A DNA stretch of 64,000 bases, from the NCBI GenBank assembly GCA_022702705.1, contig CM040421.1, positions 78,176,121 through 78,240,120 on the forward strand. Direction: 5' to 3'. The notes beneath the pieces are model-generated. The model was not told the origin of the DNA, ran no database searches, and worked only from the letters and a program-made list of their open reading frames with translations. Positions 43,054 through 55,708 of this stretch are shown piece by piece. The translations under genes and the position numbers were made by a program. How positions within the stretch are numbered: the first letter of the stretch is position 1; each line of letters begins with the position of its first letter. This DNA is from Papilionanthe hookeriana x Papilionanthe teres. Its lineage: Eukaryota; Streptophyta; Magnoliopsida; Asparagales; Orchidaceae.

Positions 43054-44822
43054 TAGTGCCTACTCGGTAGGTTTCAAACTTCGAGTTGAAGCGAGCAGCG
43101 AAGCGGTCTAGATATTATCCAAAATTTTCTTCGAGGACTTTGTTCAGACAGTACTCCATCCATCGTGGGTCGTGTACGGATCTAACGGAACAATAGGATC
43201 CGTTGAAATAACATTGACGGAACCTCCTTTTTGGTGTTCCTTCATGTATTCCTTTGGGATCGTTATGTTCCTCCTCCGGAGATTATCTTCGAGCCAATTC
43301 TTAAAGGTGAAGCAGTCTTTGATCTTGTGTCCGAGCATCCTTTGGTAGGTACGGTAGTTCAGATGATCCTTCTTGTTGACTTATTCTGGCCTCCTAGGCT
43401 CTGGCAACTGAAAATCGGGTGTCTTCAACAAACTGCGGTGGTTGATCATGTTGCCATGGCTGATAGCTCGGTCGAGGCTATTGATAGCCCTGCTGAGGTT
43501 GCTGATAAATCTGTTGTGGTTGTTGGTAAGTCCGTTGCGGTGGTTGATAACTGGGTTATGGCTGCTCTGGCCGTATTTGAATTGGTTGCTTTCCCTTATC
43601 GACTGTCGCAACAATCCCGGATTTCTTTTCAAATGCTTTCACGAGCTTCTATTTATCAATCTTATTGATGAAACTTAGCTGCTTTGCCTCCTCTTGCAAG
43701 CTCCCGGCCTTGCTAAGCAATTTCTCGAAAGTCTTTATTGTAAATCCTTTAAGGAGAAGCGCTATCGGGCCGTGAATACTCTTAAGCAGGATACTGACTA
43801 CATGCTGTTCCTGAAGCTGTGGTTCACACTTCATGCTTAAATTCCACCATCGAAGTATGTAGTCCACTAAAGTTTTTTTTTTGGTTTCTGTTGCTCCACC
43901 ACTAGATCACCGATAGTGATGTGGTGCTGAGCCCCGGCATACCATTTAACGAAGAGGTTTTCCAATTCTGAAAGGTCTTGACTGAACCATTTGGAAGTTC
44001 TGCATACCAATCAAAGGCAATCCCTGACAAACTGCTGACGAACTGACGCAAGAGTAAAGCATCACTTCCACTGACATTGTAGCAACTAGCACGAAAATGT
44101 GCGACATGCTGCTAGGGGTTTCCCGTACCATCAAAAGTCTTGAACATAGGTGGTACGAAGCTTTTCGGGTATTGGACTGCATCAAATTCTTTAAGGTAAG
44201 GTCTACCCATCTGAATAGATGCTCCACTCTTACACTGGGCTAAGGCTTCTCGCACCTGTTGTTCCACCATGTTCTTGATTTCCTTCTCGAGAATCATGCT
44301 TAGTGTAGAATCCTTCTTCGGCTATTCATCTCCAATGACAGACATAATCTCTTTCCCTCCATCTGTAATGTGAATGATCTCCGTGAGTGTTTCCTTCTGT
44401 GGTTGAAGCTGACTCTGGAAAGTGGCTAAAGCGGCAGCCATCTCTTCCATCCTCTTTGCCATCTGAGAAATTGTATCATCTTTCTCTTGAAGACATGCTC
44501 TCATTACTTCTGGTTCATCTCTTTCTGAGGCTGATGGAACTCCTTGCAGAGCTGACGAAGCTCGGGTCCCAACCATATTGATCTCGGCATACTCGTCATC
44601 CATGAACTCTGATGAATCTACTTCATTTTATAATTTTTCCCCTCTTTCTTTTGCCAACTGTCGGATGTCCACCCTTAGCTTTTCTATGGTGTCCTCTAGT
44701 GGCCTCTTCCAGACAGTCTCGCGGTTAACACATGATGATTGTTGAATTTCATTATCAGGAGTTTCTTTTAATGCAGTGGCGCTTTCTTCTGATTCAAGCT
44801 CTCTGAAGAGGCTTTTCTTCTC
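43054..44822 (-). pseudogene. gag: Gag region (element B), broken
   Basis: Minus-strand pieces: 44870-44628 with RPLEDTIEKLRVDIRQLAKE, 44603-44322 with ISQMAKRMEEMAAALATFQ, 44297-44112 with EFDAVQYPKSFVPPMFKTFD, and 43867-43649 with YILRWWNLSMKCEP and GFTIKTFEKLLSKAGSLQE. The N-terminal extension runs directly into gag: the codon that is TAA in A at 2234 is sense here. A Y/Q/P repeat tract (YQQPQQIYQQPQQGYQ) lies near 43560-43480. MLGHKIKDCFTF marks the decayed zinc knuckle, again without its first cysteine. Several stops and frame changes disable it. Confidence 0.83.
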
Positions 44823-45829
44823 GGGACTTTGTGTCGGTATCGGCTCAACAATAATAGGTCGCCACACCATCCTTCTTGCAGCATAAGGCCTAGGACCAGA
44901 CGATCTATCGACTATATGCTGGTAGGTGGTGTCCTCCCTAATATGGTGACCCGATACAACAACAGGCGAACTACTCGCATCTTCTTCCTTGGTTTCTCTA
45001 CAGCAGTGACAGGCTCTACTCGCGGTCCGAGGCGGGATTTAGCTGGTATTCGCCCCATTCTTCTTAGGATTTCCGACACGGGGCATCTCTCTTTCTTAGC
45101 CAATTTCTCTAACAAAGCCTGCAGCCGAGCAAATGGCATAGTCCTGACTCTTTTTCTTTTGCAGACATTATAGTATGTAGGTCGTCGTAATGCAACGATG
45201 ATCCTCCGGACATCTTCTTCATCCGATGCAGCAGAGAGAGGGTGAAACCTACTTCGAACCAACAGAGGTGAATACTCGGGCAGTTCTTCCTCTTTCTCAG
45301 AAATCTTTTCCAGAAAGGCAACTTCAGCAGCCTTGGCCTTCTCGATCCTGGCGATCTTTCTGCTTCTATTTCTCCTTTGAGTCTGAGTTAAGGGTGCAAC
45401 TCTTGAACTGGACTCTATCTCGCAGACAGAAGGTATTGTAGCTAAATCTGTGCCCTTCATGGTGACAGGCTCATCACAGATTTGGATTTCCTTCACCTTT
45501 AGTTTGGCAGGAGCCGGGGTAGGTGCAGAGATGAATAGATCGGTGGGGGTAGAGACAACAGTTCTCCTACGAACAGCAGTACTTCTTTCATCTGGAACCC
45601 TTTGCAGGGGAGGGAACTCTTGAGTCGATTTCAGGTTAAACTCAATTACAAGCTCCTCAGTTTCCGATACTTTGTTCAGTAGGGTGAAAAGAGTAACGTC
45701 CGCGAACTTAACGTCCGTATTATCAAATCCTTATCCAAAAAGGATGATCCCATTGTCAGGCAGTTCATCCTTGTAGATAGCTAAGTCCAGTCTGTTGATG
45801 AAGGAGAAAATTAACTTTGGTGCAGACAT
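44823..45829 (-). pseudogene. N-terminal extension of Gag (element B), broken
   Basis: It starts at ATG 45829-45827 (MSAPK), matching 1217 in A. A CAA-to-TAA change at 45733-45731 is the first lesion. From 45496 it is open to 44912: VAPLTQTQRRNRSRKIARIEK is the TQRRN block, followed by a longer E-rich spacer than in A and KERCPVSEILRRMGRIPAKSR. A one-base shift near 44985 separates it from AARRMVWRP, which leads into gag. The codons that are stops in A at 1760 and 1964 are sense here, which shows that the extension and gag were once one reading frame. Confidence 0.75.
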
Positions 45830-46375
45830 TTTCTGTAGGGTAGATTCCGAACTTCAGTCCCGAATTATACTTCCTTTTGTCGCAATACTTAGGACGAAAA
45901 AAAGAAAGTGTCCGAACACATTTTCATTTATCTTGGTGTATTTGTGATTTTTAAAAGATTTTGTTTATTAGAAGGTTGTTTATTAGATGATTTGTTTGTT
46001 AGGAACAAAATGATTAAAGGAGAAAGGTTATAGAAAAGGTAAAGGATCCGATTCAGAACTGGAAAGGAAGAGAAAGTCTCGTATGACTTCTCAACTCGAA
46101 AGACCGCTCCTAGACTAACATCTATTGGGGGTCCACCCCATTTTTGGGAGGTGGAAGGATTCCAGAACCTCTCTGTTTAGGGATGTCTAAACAGTGGCTC
46201 CAGAATCTAAAAGGAGTTGACTATACCTGTCCAAGACAGAAATGAACGTGGTATGCCAACGGAAAGAATGGTAGTTTGGTCCACAAGGGGCATGGACTCA
46301 ATATCAATTTATGAAAGCAAAATCATCAGATCAAAATGGAGAGAGGAACTAATCCCCAGTGGAGTTGCCAGAAGT
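45830..46375 (-). other. 5' leader of element B with PBS at 46353-46370
   Basis: On the minus strand the PBS TGGCAACTCCACTGGGGA lies five bases after the LTR. The hairpin CTGTTTAG/CTAAACAG is at 46173-46194, and the antisense-PPT segment (CTATTGGGGGTCCACC on the plus strand) is near 46121-46136. The final bases before gag read CTACCCTACAG then AAAATG, a weak acceptor-like sequence. No gene is present. Confidence 0.75.
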
Positions 46376-49300
46376 TGTCGACATATTTATAGGTAGTGTT
46401 TTGAAAGGGGGCTCGCCTACAGAAGTTGTCGGTGAACTTTAGATTTTAAATTTAATTTAAATATATATATATATAATTTGAAAAGTAGCATTTGATTTTT
46501 GAAAATAATTTTAAGTTTGAAAAATTTAAGATATGAAATCAAACCGATCTCACATCCCAAATAGTTTATATAAACGGCACCACATCACAAACCATATATC
46601 TATCCCGAGGGATAGACACACTGCTCTATGATGGGGCTTGATTAAATAAACTAGAAGATTTGTGACATCCATTTGGTCTGCGAACTAATTTTATAAGCCG
46701 ACAAATTCCCCTGTTTAATATAAAGGAATTAAGTAGGGTATATATTACCTGGGTTCTTAAAGTTCCCTATAAGGGCAAGCCCCTATAGTTAATTACATCT
46801 TAAATGTCTGAAAACAACTAAGCAAACTCTTGATAATGATCAGTGGTTTTGCTCTCAAGAATTTTAAAGTTTAAGGTTTTCAAACAATTGGACTTTGGAA
46901 ATTTTGATAGGGAATAGCTCAAAATTGGAACAGTTAATTTCAGGAGTCCAAAGGAAGAGAAGTAGGAGAGCTGAGGATCCAAGAAGAATCTTGGCAGCTT
47001 CCAAAACTATCCTAATTGTTTAGCTTCAATTTAAGAGTATTATTTATTGTTGCAATCCTGCCAATTTTAATTAATTAGGACTTATGTATGTATGACATAA
47101 TGACACAAGTAGCCTCGAAGATGTGAGGATTTATGTCGTACCAACGACTACCTCGGAGTCCTAAGACCTGTTAGGGCTTAACTGACATAACATGATTATG
47201 CAAATGCCTAACGAAGAGTTGAGGATTTATGTTGCACTAGGCAAACTACCTCAAAATCCTATGGCTTTGTTATTTAATTCTAAGAAAGGTTTTGTTGATG
47301 TAGATTCCAGTTTTGCTGACGAAGATGGCCGTGTTGCCCACTATGCTCCAAGCTCCTTGTTGTTGCAGAGGTTTAGTTTTAGAAAGTGAAAATCAGGAGA
47401 TGAGAGAAGTGTTTTGGTTTAGAGAAATCTTAAAGGCTAAATATTTTTAATGTTTTAACTAAAACAAATCTTAAAGTTGGTTAAACAGAACCGATTAAGA
47501 TCCCACGGTTCCGTCATCCCGAAGACCGTTATTTTCATCGGATTCACTTAGTCCAAATGAATTTGCTAAACTCAACTGAATGAGTTCCACACTTTCATTT
47601 AGACCGTGGGAAATCCCGTTAGCAACACGTGGGTTACATCATCCGAGGTATTCCCGATCATCCAACGAGACGTTTTAATTTAGTTGTAGTTGTAGTTTTG
47701 TTGTTCTGTTTGTGATTAAATTTTAAGTTGTTTTATATTTTGAATGTTGTGGCGGTGAATTTTATCTTGTTGTGACTTTTAATTTAATTTTGGGTTTTAG
47801 TTTTGTGGCTATCCTAAAGGTTTTAGTTTTCATGCAGGGTGACATTCTTGTTTAACATGCAAGGAAGTGTTGTACAGTGCAGGTAAATAAATTGCAATGA
47901 AATAAAAGCGTACCTGGTAAGCATTCCTGTTTATTTTCTCCTGCACTTAAAACATAAGTTAAAGCATTTAAATATTTGCAACAAGTACCTAGGTAAAGCT
48001 AAGGGAAGGTTCTGGTTGTGTACGAAAATCCTAATCTTATAGCTAGTCAATTCCTATGACGTCTAGTTCTTATGTTTTGTTAAGGATGATTTTCTTCGCC
48101 AAAGAACAATTAAGTTCAGTTTTTCTTCTAAAACATCTCATCGTATTGAGAAATTTCTTAGGATAAGTCCTAAACATCTTTTCAATACTTCTGAGATTAT
48201 TTTGAGTCCAAATGAATTTCATTATACAAGTGAATTAATCATTCAAGGGATTTAGTTAAGTTTTACTTCTTACTTAGTGAACTAAGATGTTTGATTATCC
48301 TATGAGTGAAGTGACATTTCACTTAATGCTTTATTCAAGAGTTATGATAATGAAAGTCTTTAGGGGCAAATTAATTTGTTGAAGATTTTAACAATTCTTA
48401 ATTAGAAAATTTGAATTGATGATTTGAAATGATTTGGTTTAGTTATAAAATTTTAATTAATAATTTTAAATTTGGAATAGTGTTCAATTTGTTTTATTTC
48501 TATTAAATCTTTATATTTTAATGATCTTAATTTTTTAGATTAATTTTAATGTTTTAAATTTGTTTTAGGTTTGTTTTCAAATGATAAATTAATTTTACTA
48601 TTCTCAATTTAATTAAATCACTTAATGTTTCAAACTTTAATTTAATTAAGGGTTATTTTCCTTTTAATTATTTAATTATTAATTCCAATTATCATATTAA
48701 GTTTAATTAAGAGTTAAATATGATCAAAGTAATTTATTTAGGGATCTTAAATTAAAGGGTTGATGTCTTCTCAAGTCACATCCCCAACTTTAATAATCCA
48801 AATTTTGATATTCTTACAAAATTTTAATTATTTAATTAATTAAGGTTCACTTTAAATATTTTCAAGATGATTAATGGGTTTCTACCTCTTAATTACTTAA
48901 GTTTCAATCACCCAAGGAAAAATTAAGATCAAATATTTTACCCTCCCTTTGATTAAACCTAAAAATTAATTAGGGTTAAAGTCTTTAATTACCTTTATGC
49001 CCCTTTAGGCTTATTTATTTCATAACTCATCAAATTAAGCTCAAATGAATTTAAAATTTTTTTGTCACTTCACTCATATGTCAATTAAGACACTAGAGGA
49101 GAGAATGTGATTTTTCTGAATTTAATTTAATTTATATATTTATTTTTGTGAGAAAATGTGGGTTTTCACTGAAAATTCAACAACATGATCAAGGTGAGGT
49201 TTTTATCCTTAGAAAAATTTTGGGATGTCCTACTGACTAGAGGACCAACTAGAGCAATTTTGGTGATTTTTTGAATTATATTTTTTTTATTATAATTATT

Positions 49301-52300
49301 TTAACTTTTATGGTATTAATTAGTTATAAATTAAAATTAAAATTGAAAAATGAATTTTATATTTTTCATATATCTCTGTAACCTCAAGGAGTCCAAAGAA
49401 GCAAATTTTATATTTTTCTGATTTTTCTTTGATTTACTAGAATTAATTTAGTGAAAATGTGGGGAAATTCCTATTTTAATATTAAAAATTGTCCTAAGTC
49501 TTTAAAATTCAATTTCTTAACCTATAGACTAGAGAAAAATATTCAGTTTGTTCCTAAGTGATTAAGAGGCAAAATGTGACATTTTTATGATTTTTAATAT
49601 TTTTGTGATTTTTATTATTTTTTAATTATTAAAATATTAGAATTATGGTTAAAAATGAAAATTTTTAGAAAATTTCAATTTTACTTTTATTAGACTCCTT
49701 TGATATTAAAGAGCCCACAAAACCATTTTGGTGAATTTTTTAAGTGTATTTTAGGTTTTATGAATTTTTAATTTTAAAAATAGTCATACAACTTAAATAA
49801 TTCCTTTATTAGGTTAAATTATTTCCAATTGACTTCAAATTTTTATGTGAGGTTCTCTGCATCCTAAGTGACAGTGGAGAGTTGTTTTCAAGTAATTTTG
49901 ATGTGTGGTTAAACTTAATTAATTAAAACTCAGTTTGGGTATTTAGGCCATTTAGGGTTATTCTTAAGGAATTAAACCAAACCATAATTTTCCTAGGGTC
50001 CTCTGGTGATAAGATACCTCCCCGAATTTTCCTAGAATTTTCTAAGCAGCATGCTAATTACTAGAATTAAAACATCAAAACAGACACATAAATTAGAAAA
50101 ATCATTATCTTGCCACAGAGATCGTCTCTGGCCTTGGAAAATTCAGAGAATGTTCCCAAGAACAGAGGCTACAAAAGCCCTATGGTCTCATGCCATGGTG
50201 AATTGTATGCATGCATGGAGAATTAAAATACTGAAATCAGCAAATAATTAATTAAAAATAAAATACTCATCAAAATAACTTAATTATTTTTCCACATTGT
50301 TCTCCTCTGTTCACTGAGCAAGAGGATATTTTTATTTTATTTTTGTGATTTTTCTACACAAAGATATGAATTTTTGAAGTTTCTGGTATTTAAATAAATC
50401 AAAAATACCCTATTTATCTACTTATCCACGCGACACCTCATCATCCTCAGCAGCTCCGAAGCTACATGCGTCGCTCCGCCATTTGACGCCGCCATCTGAA
50501 TGGGATGCCACGCAGACTGGGTCTCGTTCCATCTCCTCGTCCGGCTCGATCTGGATCATCCATTCGATACACGCGTGAATGTACGACATTTGTTCATTGT
50601 CCTCAGACGTCCTAACCCGAGAGCTGTCCACACTAAAACCCTAAGATCTCTCTCATTTCTCCACCAAATTTCATGTTCTTATACTCTATGGATTTGTCTC
50701 AACAAGATGCACACATCTATATGGCTAACATGCTATGAAATTGAGCCAAACAAAATGGAGAATTCACACAAGGTCAGAAGGAAGGAGAGATCCATACCTT
50801 TGCTCTGAGAAGTGAAGCTTCAATCAGAGAGTTGTGGCACCTTCGATTGAACCCAAGGAAGCTCCAGATGAAGTCTCTGGCTCTGGTGAATTGCCTAGAC
50901 CCGATTTCCACCAAGCCCAATTTCAAAGCTTGGCCGATAGAAGAAATGGCTGGCCTAGAGAAGGGGCTTTTACTAGGGAACTTCTTCTCTTGGTCTAGTG
51001 AAGGTGTAGAGTCAATCAATTTGAGGATTGGCTCACTGTGGTGAAGTGGCCTGGTTTTAGGCTTGAAATTGAACTCAGAAATTGAGCTCGGCTAGAGGGA
51101 ATTAGGGCTGGATTTCAGTGGGGATCAAGCGTTCTATGTATGGAGAAGAGTGTGGAGCAATTTTAGTAGAGTTTTGGTAAGGTTTTGTTCAGTAGCTTTT
51201 TTGGCCGAGAGGTGGTGGTGTTTAAATAGAGTTGGCTAGAGGGGGGGTTTGAAGGCTAGGATTTGTTGCCTAGGTCGTGGGAAGAACAGCCACAATGGCC
51301 ATTGACCATGGGACAGCTCAGCAAGTTCAACTTGAATTTTTGAATCAAATGGGTGCTCTCGGCCATGGTGTCTTCCAGCAACCCAGGCAGCTGGTCGGCA
51401 GGCATGGGTCACTCACATGGTCAGGGGAGTGAGGGTTTGAGTTTGATGCAATCAATCAGCCATGGGCAAGTGTAAAGAACTTGTCTTTAAGTGGTATGGT
51501 GAGGGAGTTATTTTAGGTTCAATTTGGTCAAGTCATGGGTTTGGGTTGAGTGCACCTTTCCATGTTCTGATTTGGGCTAAGGGAGGTCAGGTGAGTCAGC
51601 TAGGAAAGGGTGGTGAGGTCCCCATCCATGAATATTTGGATTAATTTTGGCTTAAGGGGAGTCATTTGAAGGGTTAATGACTTTTAAGGGGTGCTTAAAG
51701 GCTCTCCTCCTCTTGCCATAAATGGGTTGATGACAAGTCCAAGATTCCCATGGCTTTCATGTGGCTTGTGCATGGCTCCAAGGCTTGCTCATGGCTTAGG
51801 AGTGGCTTGGCTCAAATTCATGTAAATAGTCTTTTTGGGATTTTGGTATTTTTGATGAATTTAAGGAAAATTGGCATGAAGCTTGATTTGGATTTATTTG
51901 ATGATTGGCTTAGGACTTAGAGAATTATTTTCATTAAATGGATGACCAATGAAAATGGCATATGGGCTTTAGGGTCAATTTTGGGCTTTTGAAATTGTTT
52001 TGGAATGTGCTTTTAAATGCTTTAGGGAAGTGGGCTTTTATGTTTTAAAATAAACTTTTGGATGAAAATTTTGTAAAAGATTGTGCCAAATAAACGTTGG
52101 GTTTAGTTTAGGGATGTGTCATGAGAATTTTAGAAAAGGTTTGGTGTCATTTGGGGTTGAATTTGATTTAATTTGGGCTTTTTGGTAATGAGGCCAAAGT
52201 GGATCAAATTGGGCTAACTTGGGTTAAGGTTGGGCCAATGTTGAGTTTGATGTAAAATTAATGTTGAAAAATATTTATGCGAGTATAACAATAAGTTTTC

Positions 52301-53597
52301 AATTTTGGTTGGGCTTTGATTTTGGGATTTGAGCCTATTTGGGTTCATGATTGGTTTAGGCCAAATTGGGGATTTTTTATTTGGGTTAGGCTTGGGTGGA
52401 GTTTGGTTTCAAATTTGGGGCAAATCATGTTAGTGTTTTGTTTGTGGGGATGTTAGGAAGTTTTTAGAAAGGATTTGGGGCTAATTGGAGTTGAGTTGTG
52501 TTGGTTTGGGCTAAGTTTAGGTCATGGGCCAAAATTAGGCTTGAAACTTCAAATTAAAATTGGATCCACATGTTGGTCAAATTTGCCTTGTATTTGGTCT
52601 AAATTGATATTGGGGATATTAAATTGAAGCTTAGGATTGAATTGGATCAAAATTTAGGTCAATTGGAGTGGTTTGGTTAGACATTGGGCTCTCTTAGGTT
52701 AAAAATAGGTCAAATTGGGGGTTTTGGTAAAATTAGGCTAAATTGACAAAATTTATTTATGGTGTAGTTGTACAAAATGAAATTGGGAATATTTGAGATT
52801 TTCTGGAATTGTTTTTGGGAATTTTGGAATTTTTGGAATTTTTGGGTTAAAAGGGTATTTTGGGTATTTGGAGGTTATTGAGGGGATATTTGGAAATTTT
52901 GGTATATTTGACCAAGGATGATCAATTTGAGTGGTGGGAAATGTTTAGGACTGATTTTGAGGAATTTTGGGTAATTTAGACATTTTTGCAAGTTTTGGGC
53001 ATTTTTAAGGGCATTTGGTAGGCTTGGTGGGTTTAGGGTCCCGGGGGTCAAAAATTGAAATTTTGAAAAAATGAAGGTTGATCAAGTGTGAGTGAAATGA
53101 AATCATTTTGGTTGAGTCATGAAGCCATGTTAAGCTCACAAGAGCCATGAGAGGACTCATTTTAGACATTCACTATGTTGTTCCTAACCCTCTTAGCCAG
53201 GGACCTAGGGGTTGAGGTCCATCCATATGAATTACCTACATGAGTCGGAAAGTCAAATTGGGTATAGGTGTGGTTTTAGGGTCAGAATGTGTGTGAGAGT
53301 GTAGTGTGTGTGCAAGTCAACCCTCACCAGACCAGATCATCCATGGTAGTCCTAAGGCCATAAAGTCCAGTAGGAAACTCATCCTTTAAACCTCCACATA
53401 ATGATTTTAATCCTCCAAGTGGTTTCGGGGTTTACAATCAAACATGTGGGGTTTGAAGGGAGTCAAGAAGTGGTTTGAATTTCTAAGTGGTGGTGGGTTC
53501 CATTTCTAGTCCTCTAGGATAGTCAAATGGAAAACCTATGGCTAGATCCTAAGTACTAAGGAGAGAAATAATGACCTCACCAAAAATGAGGTCAACA
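46376..53597 (-). repeat. 5' LTR of element B (7222 bp, complete)
   Basis: The LTR runs from GTCAACA at 53597 (its TG start on the minus strand) to TGTCGACATATTT at 46376, next to the PBS spacer. The TATA-like motif is at 51220-51229 and the donor-like CAAAGGTATGG has its GT 432 bases further on. It carries the near-terminal hairpin (53573-53593), the phased palindromes between about 50320 and 49080, and a conserved island at 47480-47660. It is very similar to 20144-26543, its partner. The short plus-strand ORFs here run antisense to the element and have stops in other LTR copies. Confidence 0.92.
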
Positions 53598-53602
53598 CAA
53601 TT
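53598..53602. other. Presumed target-site duplication of element B (one half)
   Basis: CAATT directly follows the LTR end GTCAACA of element B inside the gag frame of E. The other half should lie left of element A, outside the window, so it cannot be confirmed here. Confidence 0.45.
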
Positions 53603-55134
53603 CGAACCACTAAGAGATTACGCTAACCCTACATTAAATGAAATTCACTTAACTCTCCAAAATCATTATTTAGTTGCTAATTCATTTGAGCTTAAATCTT
53701 CAATTATCCAAATGGTACAAAATAATCAATTTGGTGGGACTTTAAATGATGATCCTAATTTTCATCTTGCAAGTTTCTTTGAACTTTGTGCAACATTTAA
53801 ATACGACAGAGTGTCTAATGATGCTCTCAGACTTAGACTTTTTCCTTTTTCACTAAAGGATAAGGCTAAGGCTTAGTTAAATTTGTTAGCACCTGGATCT
53901 ATTATAACTTAGGGAGAACTTTCACAAAAATTCTAATCGAAATATTTTCCACCATCTACGACTGCTAAGCTTAGAAACGATATCACATCTTTAAGTCAGT
54001 ATGAGGGAGAATCGATATATGAATCTTGATAAAGTTTTAAAGAACTTCTTAGAAAATGTCTACATCATGCTTTACCAGATTGGTTAATTATTCAAACATT
54101 TTATAATGGATTAGTAGGATCTCTTAGATCTATCATTGATGTTGCTGCTGGTGGATCACTAATGTCTAAACCTTTTGAAGAAGCTTATGCTTTAATAAAA
54201 GAAATGGCTACTAATAATTTTCAATGGCCTGCTTAAAGGGTAAATCCTAAGAGAGTAGCCAGTATTCATGATTCAGATGCTTTAACAATGATAGTTTTTC
54301 AAATTGCTGCTCTTTCAAAGAAAATAGATCAATACAGAATGAATCATTCTAAAACACCTCCAGTGTTAGAAGAAAATTCATTAAGACAAATAGTATATGT
54401 TCAATCTTCATACGAAACTATAAATTTAATAAATAATAGACAAAATAACCCATATTCAAACTATTATAATCCAGGTTGGAAGAATCGTCTAAACTTTAAT
54501 TGGAATAACCAAGGTAATGCAAATCATGTTAATCCTCAGTGGGGGAACAATCCTGTAAAACAATTAGGAAATATAAACAACCAGGGTAATTCTAATTATA
54601 GATCTTCTAATCCACCAGGTTTTTATAATAATTCACAATTTAAGGAGAAGATGTTTTCTATGGAAGAATTTGTTTTGAATATGGGTAATCAATTACAAAG
54701 TCAAGGAGCTGTTATTAAAAACATAGAAAACCAATTGGGACAAATTGCTACTACATTAAGCAATAGACCTGTTGGAACTTTACCTAGCAATGTTGAAGTA
54801 AATCCTAAAGATCAAGGAAAAGAACAGATTAAGGCTATTCAATTAAGAAGAGGAAAAGAGTTGGAAACAAGAGTTCAAGAAGAAACTATAGTTGAAAAGC
54901 AAAAAGAAAGTTTATATCCTTATTTTCCTCTAAAACCTATGAAAATTACTGTTGAAAGACCACCACCACCATTTCCTCAAAGACTAAAGCAACATGATAA
55001 AGAAAAAAGATTTGTTAAATTTTTTGACATTTTGAAAAAATTGTCAATAAATATTCCTTTTATTGAAGCTTTGGAACAAATGCCAAATTATGTTAAATTT
55101 ATGAAGGATATACTAACAAAAAGAGGAAGTTACT
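53598..55134 (+). pseudogene. gag: Gag of element E, 5'-truncated and broken
   Basis: The sequence starts mid-gene with LRDYANPTLNEIHLTLQNHY, LKSSIIQMVQNNQFGG, DPNFHLASFFELC and LRLRLFPFSLKDKAKA, then a TAG at about 53874 where the family has Trp. After further stops near 53930-54030 it continues with FYNGLVGSLRSIIDVAAGGSL and TNNFQWPA. The last 282 codons are open (54288-55134): an N-rich stretch with YNPGWKNRLNFNW, a coiled-coil-like NQLQSQGAVIKNIENQLGQI, the AIQLRRGKEL box, a proline run, and LEQMPNYVKFMKDILTKRG. All are characteristic of Athila Gag. Confidence 0.9.
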
Positions 55135-55708
55135 AGATCATGAGACCGTTGCATGCTATAATTTAGAGAAAGCATCCTGAAAAACTTAAAGATCCTGGTA
55201 GTTTCACTATCCCGTGTGCTATTGGTGAAAAATTTTATGGGCGAGCATTATGTGAATATGGAGCTAACATAAATTTGATGCCTTTATCAACTTTTAAAAG
55301 GTTAGGAATAGGAGAAATTGTACTAACTTCTGTAACTCTACGTTAGCCGATCGATCTATTACACATCCTAAAGGAGTTGTAGAAGATGTTCCGGTCAAGG
55401 TTGATAAATTTATCTTTCCTGTAGACTTTATCAATTTTGATATGGAAGAAAATAAGGAAATTCCAATCATTTTAGTTAGACCATTCCTAACTACAGGAAG
55501 AACCATGATAGATGTTCAAAAAAGAGAATTGGCAATGCGAGTAAATGATCAAGAAGTAACCTTTAACATCTCAAAGTCAATGAAATATCCTTCAAAAGAA
55601 AAAGATGATGAATGTTTCAGAATGGATATATGTGATTATCTGAAAAAAGAATATTTTAAAGAAAATTTTGAAGAAAAAGAAGATATGGAAAAAGATAATT
55701 ATGATTAA
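55135..55708 (+). pseudogene. pro: Aspartic protease of element E, broken
   Basis: FTIPCAIGEKFYGRALCEYG leads to GANINLMPLSTFKRLGIGEI, the Athila-type protease start. The usual catalytic D-x-GAS reads E-Y-GAN, so the active site is damaged. After a frameshift near 55340 it continues as PVKVDKFIFPVDFINFDMEE, EIPIILVRPFLTTGRTMIDV, which includes the C-terminal RPFL motif. A stop follows at about 55706. Confidence 0.82.

Larger units (their letters stand above)
20144..53597 (-). mobile_element. Element B: second ALKBH-bearing Tat/Ogre-like element, reverse strand
   Basis: Read on the minus strand, the order is 5' LTR (53597-46376), PBS, leader, gag, protease, RT, two RNase H domains, integrase, post-pol ALKBH ORF, tandem-repeat 3' UTR, PPT, and 3' LTR (26543-20144). 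The 3' LTR lacks its last 806 bases because element A follows immediately. Integrase is interrupted by the solo LTR C. Without C the internal region is about 12.8 kb, close to A. The two LTRs differ by about 3-6% in the parts compared by eye. The base CAATT follows the 5' LTR in element E and should be one half of the target duplication; the other half lies outside the window. Confidence 0.9.

Noticed and set aside
50500..51044. Conserved short ORFs near the LTR promoter (e.g. WHLRLNPRKLQMKSLALVN)
   Set aside because: They are antisense to the LTR transcript, and similarity between LTR copies is explained by DNA homology; stops and frame breaks differ between copies.
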